From NCBI RefSeq assembly GCF_041912895.1, contig NZ_JAYSGI010000003.1, positions 186,001 to 250,000 of the forward strand: a stretch of 64,000 bases of DNA, written 5' to 3'. The stretch comes from Pelagerythrobacter sp041912895. GTDB lineage: Bacteria; Pseudomonadota; Alphaproteobacteria; Sphingomonadales; Sphingomonadaceae. Of the stretch, positions 1 through 8,277 are shown one piece after another; within the stretch, counting starts at the first letter, position 1; every line of letters begins with the position of its first letter. The notes under the pieces are model-generated. The model did no database searches and was not told the origin of the DNA. It saw only the letters and a list, made by a program, of their open reading frames with translations. Position numbers and translations under genes: made by a program.

Positions 1-1102
1 CGAAATCGCCGCGCGCACCCGGCCCAACCTGTTTGACCTGCTGATCGCGCTGTTTTCCGCGCTGGCAGGCGCCTATGCGATGATCCGCGGGCGCGAGGGC
101 ACGATCGTCGGCGTCGCCATCGCCACCGCGTTGATGCCGCCGCTGGCGGTGGTCGGCTTCGGGCTCGCGACGTTCAACTGGACGGTGTTTTCGGGTGCGT
201 TGCTGCTCTATGTGACCAACTTCGTCACCATCGCGCTCACCGTGTGGGCGATGGCGCGGCTCTATGGCTTCAGTGCGATGCAGACGGGCAAGCAGACCCG
301 CTGGCAGAACTTCGCGATCGTGGTGGTTTTCGTCGCGCTCGCCGTTCCGCTCGCCTTTTCGCTGCGCCAGTTCGCTTGGGAGGCGAGCGCCGCACGGCAG
401 GTGAAGAGCGAACTGGCCGCGCAGTTCGGCAGCGCCTCGCGCCTGTCGCAGCCCGAAATCGAATTCGATACCGAGCCGCTGCGCGTTTCCGCCTTCGTGT
501 GGACCACCAGCATCAAGGCGGATGCGGAAACGCGCGCGGAAGACAACCTCGCCCGCGCGCTCGGCACCCCCGTGGACATCCAGCTCAAGCAGTTCCTCGT
601 GCGCGACGAGCAGAGTGCGGAAGAGGCGCAACTCGCTTCGGCCAAGGCGGCGGAAGAACAGGCGGCGCTGGATCGGTTGAACGAGCTTTCGGCGCGCCTG
701 TCCATCGCCGCCGGTGTGTCGGAGGACGACGTGCTGCTCGATCGCCAGCGCCGCCGGGCGCTGGTGCGCGCGCAGAGCCTGCCCGGCGCGACGCTTTCCA
801 CTTATGCCGCGCTCGAACGGCGCATCGCGGCGACCGAGCCCGATTGGCGGATCGAGCTCGTCCCGCCCACCGCCACGCTGCCGCAGATTGCCTACGAGGG
901 CGAGGAACCCGACGATGCCGCGCGCGAGGCGATCGCGCTGGCAGGCTGGGCGGCGCAGCGCCTGGGCCGCCCGGTAGCGGTGTCCGGCCCGGCCGAACAG
1001 GCGGCGGCGGTGCGCGACATGCTCGCCGGGCAGGGGGCGCAGGCGAGCATCGGCGAAGACGGTGGCGAACTGCGGCTCACATGGGCCGACGCCGAAAGCT
1101 GA
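1..1102 (+). CDS. DUF389 family membrane protein, C-terminal part (5' end outside window)
   Basis: The reading frame is already open at base 2, so the gene begins left of the window. The first ~90 visible residues are hydrophobic: helices around LFDLLIALFSALAGAYAM, a GVAIATALMPPLAVVGFG segment with the PP motif typical of DUF389 (TIGR00341) proteins, and a third helix ending near WAMARLYGF. One further helix follows (FAIVVVFVALAVPLAFSL), and then a soluble tail of ~230 residues rich in Ala, Glu and Arg. DUF389 proteins are polytopic inner-membrane proteins of unknown function. The stop is three bases from the convergent acyl-AMP ligase gene. The family call rests on the membrane motif; the role is unknown. 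Confidence 0.8.
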   Translation, partial: EIAARTRPNLFDLLIALFSALAGAYAMIRGREGTIVGVAIATALMPPLAVVGFGLATFNWTVFSGALLLYVTNFVTIALTVWAMARLYGFSAMQTGKQTRWQNFAIVVVFVALAVPLAFSLRQFAWEASAARQVKSELAAQFGSASRLSQPEIEFDTEPLRVSAFVWTTSIKADAETRAEDNLARALGTPVDIQLKQFLVRDEQSAEEAQLASAKAAEEQAALDRLNELSARLSIAAGVSEDDVLLDRQRRRALVRAQSLPGATLSTYAALERRIAATEPDWRIELVPPTATLPQIAYEGEEPDDAAREAIALAGWAAQRLGRPVAVSGPAEQAAAVRDMLAGQGAQASIGEDGGELRLTWADAES

Positions 1103-1105
1103 GGG

Positions 1106-2863
1106 TTACGCCGCTTCCATCAATTGCAGCGGCTGGATCTCGCCCGCGAGGTAGAGCCGCTTGGCCTTCGCCCGGCTGAGCTTGCCCGAGCTGGTGCGCG
1201 GCAGCGTGCGCGGGGGTACGAGTTCCACCACGCAGTTCATGCCGGTGACCGAGCGGACCTTGTCGCGGATCTGTTCGTGCAGGCGCACGCGCTCTTCCGG
1301 GTCGGATACGCGGCAGTGGACGAGCACGGCAGGCGCTTCCTCGCCGTCCTCGGTTTCGACCGAGAACGCGGCGATATCGCCGTGGTTGAAGCCGGGAAGC
1401 TGCTCCACCGCCCACTCGATATCCTGCGGCCAGTGGTTCTTGCCGTTGATGATGATCATGTCCTTCGCCCGGCCGACGATGAACAGGTAGCCGCCGGCCA
1501 TGTAGCCCATGTCGCCGGTGTCGAGCCAGGCCCCCTTGCCATCTTCGTTCGGGACGAGGCAGTCGTTCGTCGCTTCCTCGTTGCGGAAGTACGAATGCAT
1601 CACGCTCTTGCCGCGGCACCAGACCTTGCCGATCTTGTGATCGCCCTTCGGCCGGTCATTCTCGCCGCGGATTTCGACGTCCATGCCGGGCAGCGGCTTG
1701 CCGCAGTTGACGATGGCGCGATAGCGTGCTGGGCGGCTGAAATCGGCGCGCGTGCCCGACAGGCGCTCTTCCTCCACCAGTTCCACGCGGATGCCTTCGC
1801 CCGGCGGCATCACTGTCACCGCCAGCGTCGCTTCGGCGAGGCCGTAGCTGGGCGTGAACGCGCTCGCGCGGAAGCCGGCGTCGGCAAAGGCGTTGACGAA
1901 GCTCTGCATGACGTCCGGGCGGATCATGTCCGCCCCGTTGCCCGCGGTGCGCCAGCGCGACAGGTCGAACCGCTCGGCGACGCTCGATTGGCTGGAAATG
2001 CGCCGCGCGCAGATGTCGTAGCCGAAGGTGGGCGAGTAGCTGAGGCTGTTGCCCTCGTTGCGACTGATGAGGTCGAGCCAGGCGAGCGGGCGGCGCGCGA
2101 AATGCTCGGTCTTCAGGTAGTCGCAGCTGACCTGGTTGGCGATCGGCGACAGGAAGCAGCCGACCAGCCCCATGTCGTGATACCACGGCAACCAACTCAC
2201 CACGCGGTCGTTCTCGCCCAGATCGACCATCGTCGCGTGGCCGAACAGATTGTGCAGCAGCGCCTCGTGCGTCACTGCGACGCCGGTGGGGAAGCGCGTG
2301 GAGCCGGAGGAGTACTGGAGATAGCAGATGTCTTCCGGCTGCGCTTCGGGGAGGTCGCATTCGGGCGCCTCGCGCTCGGCGAAGGCGTCCCAGTCGATCC
2401 CTTCGCAGCCTTGTCGGTCGGCGGCGGCCTGCGCCATCTCCGCGATTTCGGGCGGATAGATGAACAGCTTGGGGTCCGAGCTTTCGAGCTGGATCACGAG
2501 CTGCTCGATATAGCCGTCTTTCCCGCCGAAGCTGGTCGGCAGGGGCAGCGGCACCGGCCATGCGCCGGCATAGGCGCAGGCGCAGAACAGCGCGGCGAAT
2601 TCCGGCCCCGTCTCGGCGACCAGCGCCACACGGTCTTCCTTGCCGATCCCGGCGGCCACCAGCCGACGCGCCATCGCCAGCGCGTCCTCGCGCATTTCGC
2701 GATAGCTGTAGGCCCACTCAAGCGTGCCGCGCATATCGTGGAAGTTCAGGCCCTTTTCGCTCCGCGCGGCATAGTCGATCGCCTCGTTGAAGGTCGCGAA
2801 GTCCGACCGGCGGCGCGGCAGGGCGCAGTCGTTCGGCGTCGGAAGCTGGTTCGAATCGGTCAT
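1106..2863 (-). CDS. Fatty-acyl-AMP ligase (acyl-adenylate-forming enzyme)
   Basis: A 585-residue ANL-superfamily adenylating enzyme. The P-loop-like motif YLQYSSGSTRFPTGV lies near residue 180, followed by SWLPWYHDMGLVG. A LSYSPTFGYDICARR segment and a TGDMGY motif further on fit the fatty-acyl-AMP ligase (FAAL) branch better than acyl-CoA synthetases. Such enzymes activate fatty acids as acyl-AMP and usually hand them to an acyl carrier protein. No PKS, NRPS or stand-alone ACP is nearby, so the acceptor is unknown. I chose the ATG at 2863 (MTDSNQLP); an in-frame ATG at 2908 would add 15 residues and neither has a clear Shine-Dalgarno. Divergent from recX. Confidence 0.85.
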   Translation of the reverse strand: MTDSNQLPTPNDCALPRRRSDFATFNEAIDYAARSEKGLNFHDMRGTLEWAYSYREMREDALAMARRLVAAGIGKEDRVALVAETGPEFAALFCACAYAGAWPVPLPLPTSFGGKDGYIEQLVIQLESSDPKLFIYPPEIAEMAQAAADRQGCEGIDWDAFAEREAPECDLPEAQPEDICYLQYSSGSTRFPTGVAVTHEALLHNLFGHATMVDLGENDRVVSWLPWYHDMGLVGCFLSPIANQVSCDYLKTEHFARRPLAWLDLISRNEGNSLSYSPTFGYDICARRISSQSSVAERFDLSRWRTAGNGADMIRPDVMQSFVNAFADAGFRASAFTPSYGLAEATLAVTVMPPGEGIRVELVEEERLSGTRADFSRPARYRAIVNCGKPLPGMDVEIRGENDRPKGDHKIGKVWCRGKSVMHSYFRNEEATNDCLVPNEDGKGAWLDTGDMGYMAGGYLFIVGRAKDMIIINGKNHWPQDIEWAVEQLPGFNHGDIAAFSVETEDGEEAPAVLVHCRVSDPEERVRLHEQIRDKVRSVTGMNCVVELVPPRTLPRTSSGKLSRAKAKRLYLAGEIQPLQLMEAA

Positions 2864-2992
2864 GCTGGAGGCGTTACCCGTCACTAGAGCGCAACATTGC
2901 GCATTCATTATTGCTTGTAGGCGCCCTTATCCCGTGGCCGGCGTCGTTTCAAACTTTCCCATTTCCTAACGACTGTGGCACCAATAAGGCCG

Positions 2993-3565
2993 ATGGTTCG
3001 CAAGGAAACGCATGAAGGGCGCAAACGGCGCCCGCCGAAGCCGCTCGATGCGGCCCGGCTGGAAGAACTTGCGCTGGCCTACGTCGCGCGGTTCGCGACC
3101 AGTGCAGCCAAGCTGGAAGGCTATCTGGCGCGCAAGTTGCGGGAGCGCGGGTGGGAAGGGGAGCGCGCGGCCGATCCGGCCGCGATCGCCGCGCGTTTTG
3201 TCGATCTCGGCTATATCGACGACGAGGCTTACGCCCGTTCGCGCGCTGGCGGGCTGCTGCGGCGCGGTTACGGGGCACGGCGGGTGGAGCAGTCGCTGCG
3301 GGGCGCGGGGATCGGCGAAGAGGTGCGCGCCGAAGTCGAGCCCGGCGAACACGCGCGGCGCGCGGCGGCGCTGACCCTCGCCCGCAAGCGGCGCTTCGGC
3401 CCGTTCGCCGCCGAAGCGCCCGACCGCGAGCGGCGCGAGAAGCAGATGGCCGCGATGGTTCGCGCAGGGCATGGATTTGACGAAGCGCGCGCGGTATTGG
3501 ATGCAGCGAGCGTGGACGAGGCCGAAGGCTGGGTTGCCGAGGCATCCGCGCACGAGGAGCGATAG
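2993..3565 (+). CDS. recX: RecX-family regulatory protein
   Basis: A 190-residue basic helical protein. It carries the RecX features LAYVARFATSAAKLEGYLARKL near residue 30 and DLGYIDDEAYARS near residue 75, followed by a glycine-rich LRRGYGARRVEQSLRGAGI. RecX binds RecA and limits filament extension during recombination and SOS induction. recA itself is not in the window. The start is uncertain: the ATG at 2993 is preceded by AAGG at 2985-2988, and a GTG at 2975 would add six residues. The stop abuts the DUF192 gene start with no gap, so the two are probably cotranscribed. Confidence 0.85.
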   Translation: MVRKETHEGRKRRPPKPLDAARLEELALAYVARFATSAAKLEGYLARKLRERGWEGERAADPAAIAARFVDLGYIDDEAYARSRAGGLLRRGYGARRVEQSLRGAGIGEEVRAEVEPGEHARRAAALTLARKRRFGPFAAEAPDRERREKQMAAMVRAGHGFDEARAVLDAASVDEAEGWVAEASAHEER

Positions 3566-4057
3566 ATGCGCCTGTTGCCAGCCCTTTCGACAGCTCTGCT
3601 GATCGCTGCCTGTTCGCCGCAGGCCGGCGCCGGAACCGCCGCGCCCGCCACGGCCGAGAGCGCCGCGCCCGCGCAGCACCCCATATCAGGCCTCGACATC
3701 GCCCCGCTGGCGGTGGTCAGTGACGGCACGCGGCACGAATTCGCGGTCGAGATGGCGCGCACTCCACAGGAGCAGGCGAAAGGCCTGATGTTCCGTACCG
3801 AGCTCGGCCCGAACGAGGGGATGCTGTTCCCGCGCACTCCGCCCGACGTCGCCAGCTTCTGGATGAAGAATACCCCGCTGCCGCTCGACATCATTTTCAT
3901 CGGGCGCGACCGGAAGATATTGAACATCGCCGCCAATACCGAGCCGTATTCGCTCGAATCGGTTTCCGCCGCCGGTCTGACCGCAGCGGTGCTGGAGCTT
4001 GCGGGCGGCCGTGCGGCCGAACTCGGCATCGAACCGGGCGATACCGTGGAATGGTGA
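3566..4057 (+). CDS. DUF192 lipoprotein
   Basis: A 163-residue protein starting directly after the recX stop. Residues 1-17 are a lipoprotein signal ending in the lipobox LIAAC, so it should be anchored in the periplasm. The DUF192 fold follows: EMARTPQEQAKGLMFRTEL, then GMLFPR, the hallmark SFWMKNTPLPLDIIFI, and a C-terminal ELAGGRAAELGIEPGDTVEW. DUF192 proteins are small secreted or lipid-anchored beta-proteins without a settled function. The pairing with recX gives no functional clue. Confidence 0.88.
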   Translation: MRLLPALSTALLIAACSPQAGAGTAAPATAESAAPAQHPISGLDIAPLAVVSDGTRHEFAVEMARTPQEQAKGLMFRTELGPNEGMLFPRTPPDVASFWMKNTPLPLDIIFIGRDRKILNIAANTEPYSLESVSAAGLTAAVLELAGGRAAELGIEPGDTVEW

Positions 4058-4106
4058 GCGATTGCCCGCTTGGCCGCGGGGATCGAATCGGCTAACCGGC
4101 CAGCCC

Positions 4107-4505
4107 ATGAACTTCCTGGCCAAGATCTTCACCTGGTGGAACGGCGCCACGATCGGCACCTTGCTCGATTCGTGGCGGCATGGCGAACAGGTCGGCATCG
4201 ATGCGCAAGGCAACCGCTATTTCCGCGCGCGCAAGAAATCGCCGGACGGGCGCGAGCGCCGCTGGGTGATCTACGACGGCGCCAACGATGCCAGCCGCGT
4301 GCCGTCCGAATGGCACGGCTGGCTGCACGGCGCGTTCGACGACGTGCCAGAAAGCCGCCTGCCGCCCGCCCGCGTGTGGGAAGTCGATTATTCGCCCAAC
4401 GCCACCGGCACGCAATCGGCATACCTGCCGCAGGGCGCGCTTCAGCGTGGCGGACGCCGTGCCGTGGCGACCGGCGACTACGAAGCGTGGTCGCCGGACA
4501 GTTGA
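4107..4505 (+). CDS. NADH:ubiquinone oxidoreductase NDUFA12-family subunit
   Basis: A 132-residue protein with the NDUFA12 (B17.2) layout: FFAKIFTWWNGATIGT-like N-terminus (here NFLAKIFTWWNGATIGT), then GVD-type GNRYFRARKKSPDGRERRWVIY, SRVPSEWHGWLHG near the middle, and a C-terminal Tyr/Pro-rich tail. In alphaproteobacteria this is an accessory subunit of respiratory complex I on the cytoplasmic side near the peripheral arm. It is encoded away from the nuo operon, as is usual. The ATG at 4107 was chosen because the family motif begins there; upstream in-frame codons read through non-conserved sequence. Confidence 0.88.
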   Translation: MNFLAKIFTWWNGATIGTLLDSWRHGEQVGIDAQGNRYFRARKKSPDGRERRWVIYDGANDASRVPSEWHGWLHGAFDDVPESRLPPARVWEVDYSPNATGTQSAYLPQGALQRGGRRAVATGDYEAWSPDS

Positions 4506-4507
4506 GC

Positions 4508-5023
4508 ATGCGCGCCCTTGCCGCCGCGCTGACGCTCGCGATCGCGCTCGCCGGATGCACCGAGCAGGCCCCCACGCCGCAGCCCGAGGAAACCGAGATT
4601 CCCGAGGCGCTACGCCAGGCCGCGCCGCCGCAAGTCGTGGGCGAGGGCGGGGCAGGCACGCCGATGGAAGACCGGGTCGGCACGATCGGGCTACTCAACA
4701 AGCGCAACAACCTGTCGCAGGATTTCGAACTGTCGCCCGGCGAGGCGCAGCGCGCGGGCGATGTCATCGTGCGCATGGCCGCGTGCGAGCGCACCGCACC
4801 GTGGGAGGTGCCGCGCGAAACCGGTGCTTTCGTGCAGGTCTTCATTCGCAGCCCAGGCGACGAGGGCGAATGGTCGAAGATCTTCTCGGGCTGGCTGTTC
4901 AAGAATTCGCCCAGCCTGAACGTTGTCGAGCACCCGATCTACGATGTCTGGGTCAAGGACTGCGCGATGAGCTTTCCTGGCGAGGACGAGGACGATTCGG
5001 CTTCGGACAGCAGCGAGGCATAG
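4508..5023 (+). CDS. DUF2155 domain lipoprotein
   Basis: A 171-residue protein starting three bases after the NDUFA12 stop. It has a lipoprotein signal (ALTLAIALAGC). A low-complexity Pro/Glu linker leads to the DUF2155 domain: VGTIGLLNKRNN, FELSPGEA, VRMAACERTAPWE, FVQVFI, and the C-terminal IFSGWLFKNSPSLNVVEHPIYDVWVKDC. DUF2155 is an alphaproteobacterial periplasmic domain of unknown function often found beside aat and NDUFA12-type genes, as here. The two conserved cysteines in the domain could form a disulfide. The last 85 bases overlap the convergent aat gene. Confidence 0.88.
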   Translation: MRALAAALTLAIALAGCTEQAPTPQPEETEIPEALRQAAPPQVVGEGGAGTPMEDRVGTIGLLNKRNNLSQDFELSPGEAQRAGDVIVRMAACERTAPWEVPRETGAFVQVFIRSPGDEGEWSKIFSGWLFKNSPSLNVVEHPIYDVWVKDCAMSFPGEDEDDSASDSSEA

Positions 5024-5637
5024 GCTTCGGGCAGGCTCAGCCGGGGCGCGCCGCCAGCGTCCGCCAGCAGCGCGCAGTAGTGCGCCTGCGAAGTCTCCAC
5101 CGCGCCGAGCGAGGCGAGGTGCGACGTCATGAACTGGCAGTCGAGCAGCACGAATCCGGCCCGCCGCAACAGCGCGACGAGCCACGCCAGCGCGACTTTT
5201 GAGGCGTTGTCGGCCCGGCTGAACATGCTTTCGCCGCAGAACGCGCGGTCGATCGCCAGTCCGTAAAGCCCGCCGACCAGTTCTCCATCGCGCCAGCATT
5301 CGAGCGAGTGGGCGTGGCCCTCGCGATGGAGGGCAGCGAAGCTCGCCTCGATCCGCCGATTGATCCAGGTGCCTTCCCTGTCGCCGCGCGGCGCGGCGCA
5401 GGCGCGAAGCACGTCGCCGAACGCCCGGTTGCAGGTGACGAAGAACGCGCTGCGGCGCAGCACCTTGCGCAAGCTGTGCGAAGCGGCGAATCCATCCAGC
5501 GGAATGATCGCGCGCTCGCGCGGCTCGACCCAAAACACCTCGGGATCGTCGCGCGCGTCGGCCATCGGGAAGATTCCGTTGCGATAGGCGAGCAGCAGGA
5601 GGTCGCTGGGAATCGGGCCGGTGGCGGGGGCGTGCAT
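4939..5637 (-). CDS. aat: Leucyl/phenylalanyl-tRNA--protein transferase
   Basis: A 232-residue enzyme that adds Leu or Phe from aminoacyl-tRNA to proteins with N-terminal Arg or Lys, marking them for ClpAP degradation by the N-end rule. Diagnostic segments are LLLLAYRNGIFPMAD at the N-terminus, FWVEPRERAIIPLDGF, TWINRRIEASFAALH, GGLYGLAIDRAFCGESMFSR and LLDCQFMTSHLASLGA. An AGGGG stretch lies ~10 bases before the ATG. The 3' end overlaps the convergent DUF2155 gene by 85 bases. Confidence 0.95.
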   Translation of the reverse strand: MHAPATGPIPSDLLLLAYRNGIFPMADARDDPEVFWVEPRERAIIPLDGFAASHSLRKVLRRSAFFVTCNRAFGDVLRACAAPRGDREGTWINRRIEASFAALHREGHAHSLECWRDGELVGGLYGLAIDRAFCGESMFSRADNASKVALAWLVALLRRAGFVLLDCQFMTSHLASLGAVETSQAHYCALLADAGGAPRLSLPEAYASLLSEAESSSSSPGKLIAQSLTQTS

Positions 5638-5749
5638 CGCGATCTGCCCCTAGCGCGCGGCGCGGCAAGTTCATAGCGCGCAGGCCGATGTTGCGCGCGC
5701 GCCGCCTTGCGTTCGGCGGTGCTTGGTTCTAGAGGGCGCTTCCGCCTGC

Positions 5750-5825
5750 AGGGGTGTAGCTCAGTTGGTAGAGCATCGGTCTCCAAAACCGAGGGCCACG
5801 GGTTCGAATCCTGTCACCCCTGCCA
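5750..5825 (+). tRNA. tRNA-Trp (CCA)
   Basis: A complete cloverleaf of 76 nt. The acceptor arms AGGGGTG and CACCCCT pair over seven bases, the D-arm is GCTCAGTTGGTAGAGC, the anticodon loop CTCCAAA gives anticodon CCA, and the T-arm is GGTTCGAATCC. The discriminator G is followed by an encoded CCA. Confidence 0.97.
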
Positions 5826-6022
5826 GGCGATCGGGCGCGATGGACACGCGCGCCACGCCTTCGCGAAATTTACGACATCGGGGAACCACCTAGGAAAAGC
5901 TGGCTTCGGCTGCATTTCTTGCACGCCGCGTGAATCGGCGTTTTGAAGCGCGGGAACGGCGCGGCGAACCGGGCATTGTCAGCGTCGAACGGTGGGTTCG
6001 TAACCGATCGATGGAGGTAGCC

Positions 6023-6172
6023 ATGTCGAGTCCGACTTTCCGCAGCAGCAACCCCGACGGGTGGAGTCACCCCCGCCCGCATCGCGACGCGTCGCTTCGT
6101 TACATGACGCACGGGCCGATCCAGCCGATGGAGCAGCCTGGCTTCTTCGCGCGCCTGTTCGGGGCGCGCTGA
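6023..6172 (+). CDS. Small hypothetical protein (49 aa)
   Basis: A short ORF with a strong Shine-Dalgarno (GGAGG at 6013-6017, five bases before the ATG). The product is rich in Pro, Arg, His and Ser, with a C-terminal PMEQPGFFARLFGAR; it has no signal peptide or membrane helix. It is not recognised. The clear ribosome site, the end just before a strong terminator and the isolated position between tRNA-Trp and the symporter gene make it likely to be translated. Confidence 0.55.
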   Translation: MSSPTFRSSNPDGWSHPRPHRDASLRYMTHGPIQPMEQPGFFARLFGAR

Positions 6173-6193
6173 ACCCGATTCGCCACGTGAAAA

Positions 6194-6221
6194 GGGGCCG
6201 GCCGATCGCTCGGCCGGCCCC
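6194..6221. terminator. Bidirectional rho-independent terminator
   Basis: A perfect 12-bp stem GGGGCCGGCCGA / TCGGCCGGCCCC with a TCGC loop. The AAAA just upstream on the plus strand becomes a T-run on the minus strand, so it chiefly ends the minus-strand symporter gene, and it can also stop readthrough from the 49-aa ORF. Confidence 0.85.
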
Positions 6222-6245
6222 CTGTTCGTCGGCGCCCGACGAGCG

Positions 6246-7787
6246 TCAGTACTCTTCGGGTTCTTCCGGCGTTTCCTGGTGGAAGTCGCGCCCGGCGGTG
6301 CGGTCGCCCCGCGCGAGCTTGAACACCACGCCGGAGAGCAGCGCGAGCGCGAGCAGGTTGGGCAGCGCCATCGTCGCGTTCGAGATGTCGCCGAAGCGCC
6401 AGACGAGCTGTGAGGGCAGCGTCGCGCCGACGAAGATCGCGATGCACCAGATCACGCGCCAGATGATGTGCAGCACCTTCTCGCCGCCGCGGGTGGAGCC
6501 CGGCACGCGGTCGTAGATGAAGGTGATCGCGCGCTCGCCGTAATACGACCAGGTCAGCAGCGTGGTGAACACGAACAGGATCAGCGCGATGCTGGCGATC
6601 AGCGTGCCCAGCGGGATCGAGGCGATCTCGAACGGGAAGGCCGCCGCGAACGCGCCCGAGGTGGTCACGAAGCCCGACATCGCAGTGGTGCCGAGATCGG
6701 ACTGCCAGACGTGGTCGACCGGCTGGCCCTGATAGGTGAAGTCGCCCTGCACGGTCAGAATCACCAGCGCGGTCATGGTACAGATCACGATTGTATCGAT
6801 AAAGGTGCCGAGCATCGCCATGCGGCCCTGCTGTTCCGGATCGTCGGTCTGCGCTACGGCGTGCGCGATCGGGGTCGAGCCCTGACCGGCCTCGTTCGAG
6901 AACAGCCCGCGCGCGACGCCGGCGCGAATTGCGAGGATGATCGCCGCCCCCACGAAACCTCCACTCGCACTCTGCGCGTTGAACGCGCCGCCGAAGATGC
7001 GGCCGAAGGTCTCGGGCAGATCGCCGAAGTTGAGCACGAGCGCGGTCAGCGCCATGACGATGTAGGTCGCGGCCATGAACGGGACTACCTTTTCCGCCAC
7101 GTTGCCGATCGACTTGATGCCGCCGATGATGACGACGAACACCGCCACCGCGACGATCAGCCCGCCGAGCCAGCGTTCGAAGCCGAACAGTTCGTTGAGC
7201 CCGCTCGCGACCTCGTTCGCCTGGATGGAGTTGCCCGTCACCAGCGCGGAGAACAGCGTGCCGAGGCAGAAGACGATGGCGAGCCAGGTCCATTTCGGCC
7301 CGAGCCCCATCATGATGTAGCTCATCGGCCCGCCGCGCGAGACACCGTCCGAGGTCGTCTCGCGATAGCGGATCGCGAGGCTGCCTTCGGCGAAGGCCAG
7401 CGCCATGCCGAACAGCGCGGTGATCCACATCCAGAACACCGCGCCCGGCCCGCCCAGTGCGATCGCGGTCGCGACGCCCGCCAGGTTACCCGTGCCGACT
7501 TGGCCGGACAGCGCGGTCGAGAGTGCGGCGAAGGGGCTGATCTCGCCCTTGCCAGAACCCTTGCGGCTGGCGAACAGGCCGCGCACCGCCGCGCCGAACT
7601 TGACGATCGGGTAGAACCGCAGCCCGATCATGATCCACAGGCCGACGCCTAGCAGGATCACCGCCAGCGGCGGTATCGGGATCAGCTGCTCGCCGTTCCA
7701 TGTGCCGCCCCAGATGAAATCGGATACGTTGGTGACTGGTTGCACCAGTCTGTCACCCAGCGTGGCGGGTGCTTGGCTCGTCGCCAT
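6246..7787 (-). CDS. Alanine/glycine:cation symporter family protein (AGCS)
   Basis: A 513-residue polytopic inner-membrane protein. Family signatures are ALSTALSGQVGTGNLAGVATAI near residue 90, the glycine-rich GGPGAVFWMW, SRGGPMSYIMMGLG, and GLFSNEAGQGSTPIAHA near residue 300. AGCS carriers take up alanine, glycine or related amino acids with sodium. The ATG is preceded by GAGGGGA at good spacing. It is a single-gene unit ended by the terminator at 6194-6221. It sits between tRNA-Trp and secE, which are often adjacent in alphaproteobacteria. Substrate cannot be set from sequence. Confidence 0.93.
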   Translation of the reverse strand: MATSQAPATLGDRLVQPVTNVSDFIWGGTWNGEQLIPIPPLAVILLGVGLWIMIGLRFYPIVKFGAAVRGLFASRKGSGKGEISPFAALSTALSGQVGTGNLAGVATAIALGGPGAVFWMWITALFGMALAFAEGSLAIRYRETTSDGVSRGGPMSYIMMGLGPKWTWLAIVFCLGTLFSALVTGNSIQANEVASGLNELFGFERWLGGLIVAVAVFVVIIGGIKSIGNVAEKVVPFMAATYIVMALTALVLNFGDLPETFGRIFGGAFNAQSASGGFVGAAIILAIRAGVARGLFSNEAGQGSTPIAHAVAQTDDPEQQGRMAMLGTFIDTIVICTMTALVILTVQGDFTYQGQPVDHVWQSDLGTTAMSGFVTTSGAFAAAFPFEIASIPLGTLIASIALILFVFTTLLTWSYYGERAITFIYDRVPGSTRGGEKVLHIIWRVIWCIAIFVGATLPSQLVWRFGDISNATMALPNLLALALLSGVVFKLARGDRTAGRDFHQETPEEPEEY

Positions 7788-8050
7788 TCGGTTGTCCCCT
7801 CGATGCGTCCCTGTGTTCGAAGCGCGGCAGGCTAGTGCCCACAGCGCGGCATGGCCAGCCCCACGCGGAAAGAAACGCCGCGGCGCGGCCCGTTCGCCAC
7901 ACTGCCTTGCTTTTGCGCGCCGCGCCGCCTAAATGCGGCTCCGTCTTCCGACATCGGAGCATCGAAAAGCCCCTCCCGATCTTGCATCGGGGCGGCGATG
8001 ACCCCATCCCGGAAGGCACGATACGAATTCAGGCAAGAGCGAGAGAGCAC

Positions 8051-8245
8051 ATGGCCAAGACCAGCCCCGGGGAATTCCTTCGCCAGGTCCGCGCCGAGGG
8101 CAGTAAGGTGGTCTGGCCGACCCGCGAGGAGACGGTCCGCACCGCGATCTTCGTCGGCATCATGATGGTGATCCTCTCGCTGTTCTTCCTCGGCATCGAT
8201 TCGGCCTTCGGCGCGGTGGTGCGCTGGCTGCTGACGATCGCCTGA
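8051..8245 (+). CDS. secE: Preprotein translocase subunit SecE
   Basis: A 64-residue single-span protein. The N-terminal amphipathic helix contains FLRQVRAEGSKVVWPTREETVRT, with the conserved VVWP motif, followed by one membrane helix (IFVGIMMVILSLFFLGI) and a short tail. SecE clamps SecY in the inner-membrane translocon. It is followed 32 bases later by nusG, the standard order. Confidence 0.95.
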   Translation: MAKTSPGEFLRQVRAEGSKVVWPTREETVRTAIFVGIMMVILSLFFLGIDSAFGAVVRWLLTIA

Positions 8246-8277
8246 TCGACACGCAACAGGACACGACAGGGATCACA

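Noticed and set aside
4815..4835. GAAACCGGTGCTTT inside the DUF2155 gene as a sixth operator
   Set aside because: It lies within coding sequence far from the uronate locus and keeps only the ACCGGT core; the flanks do not match.
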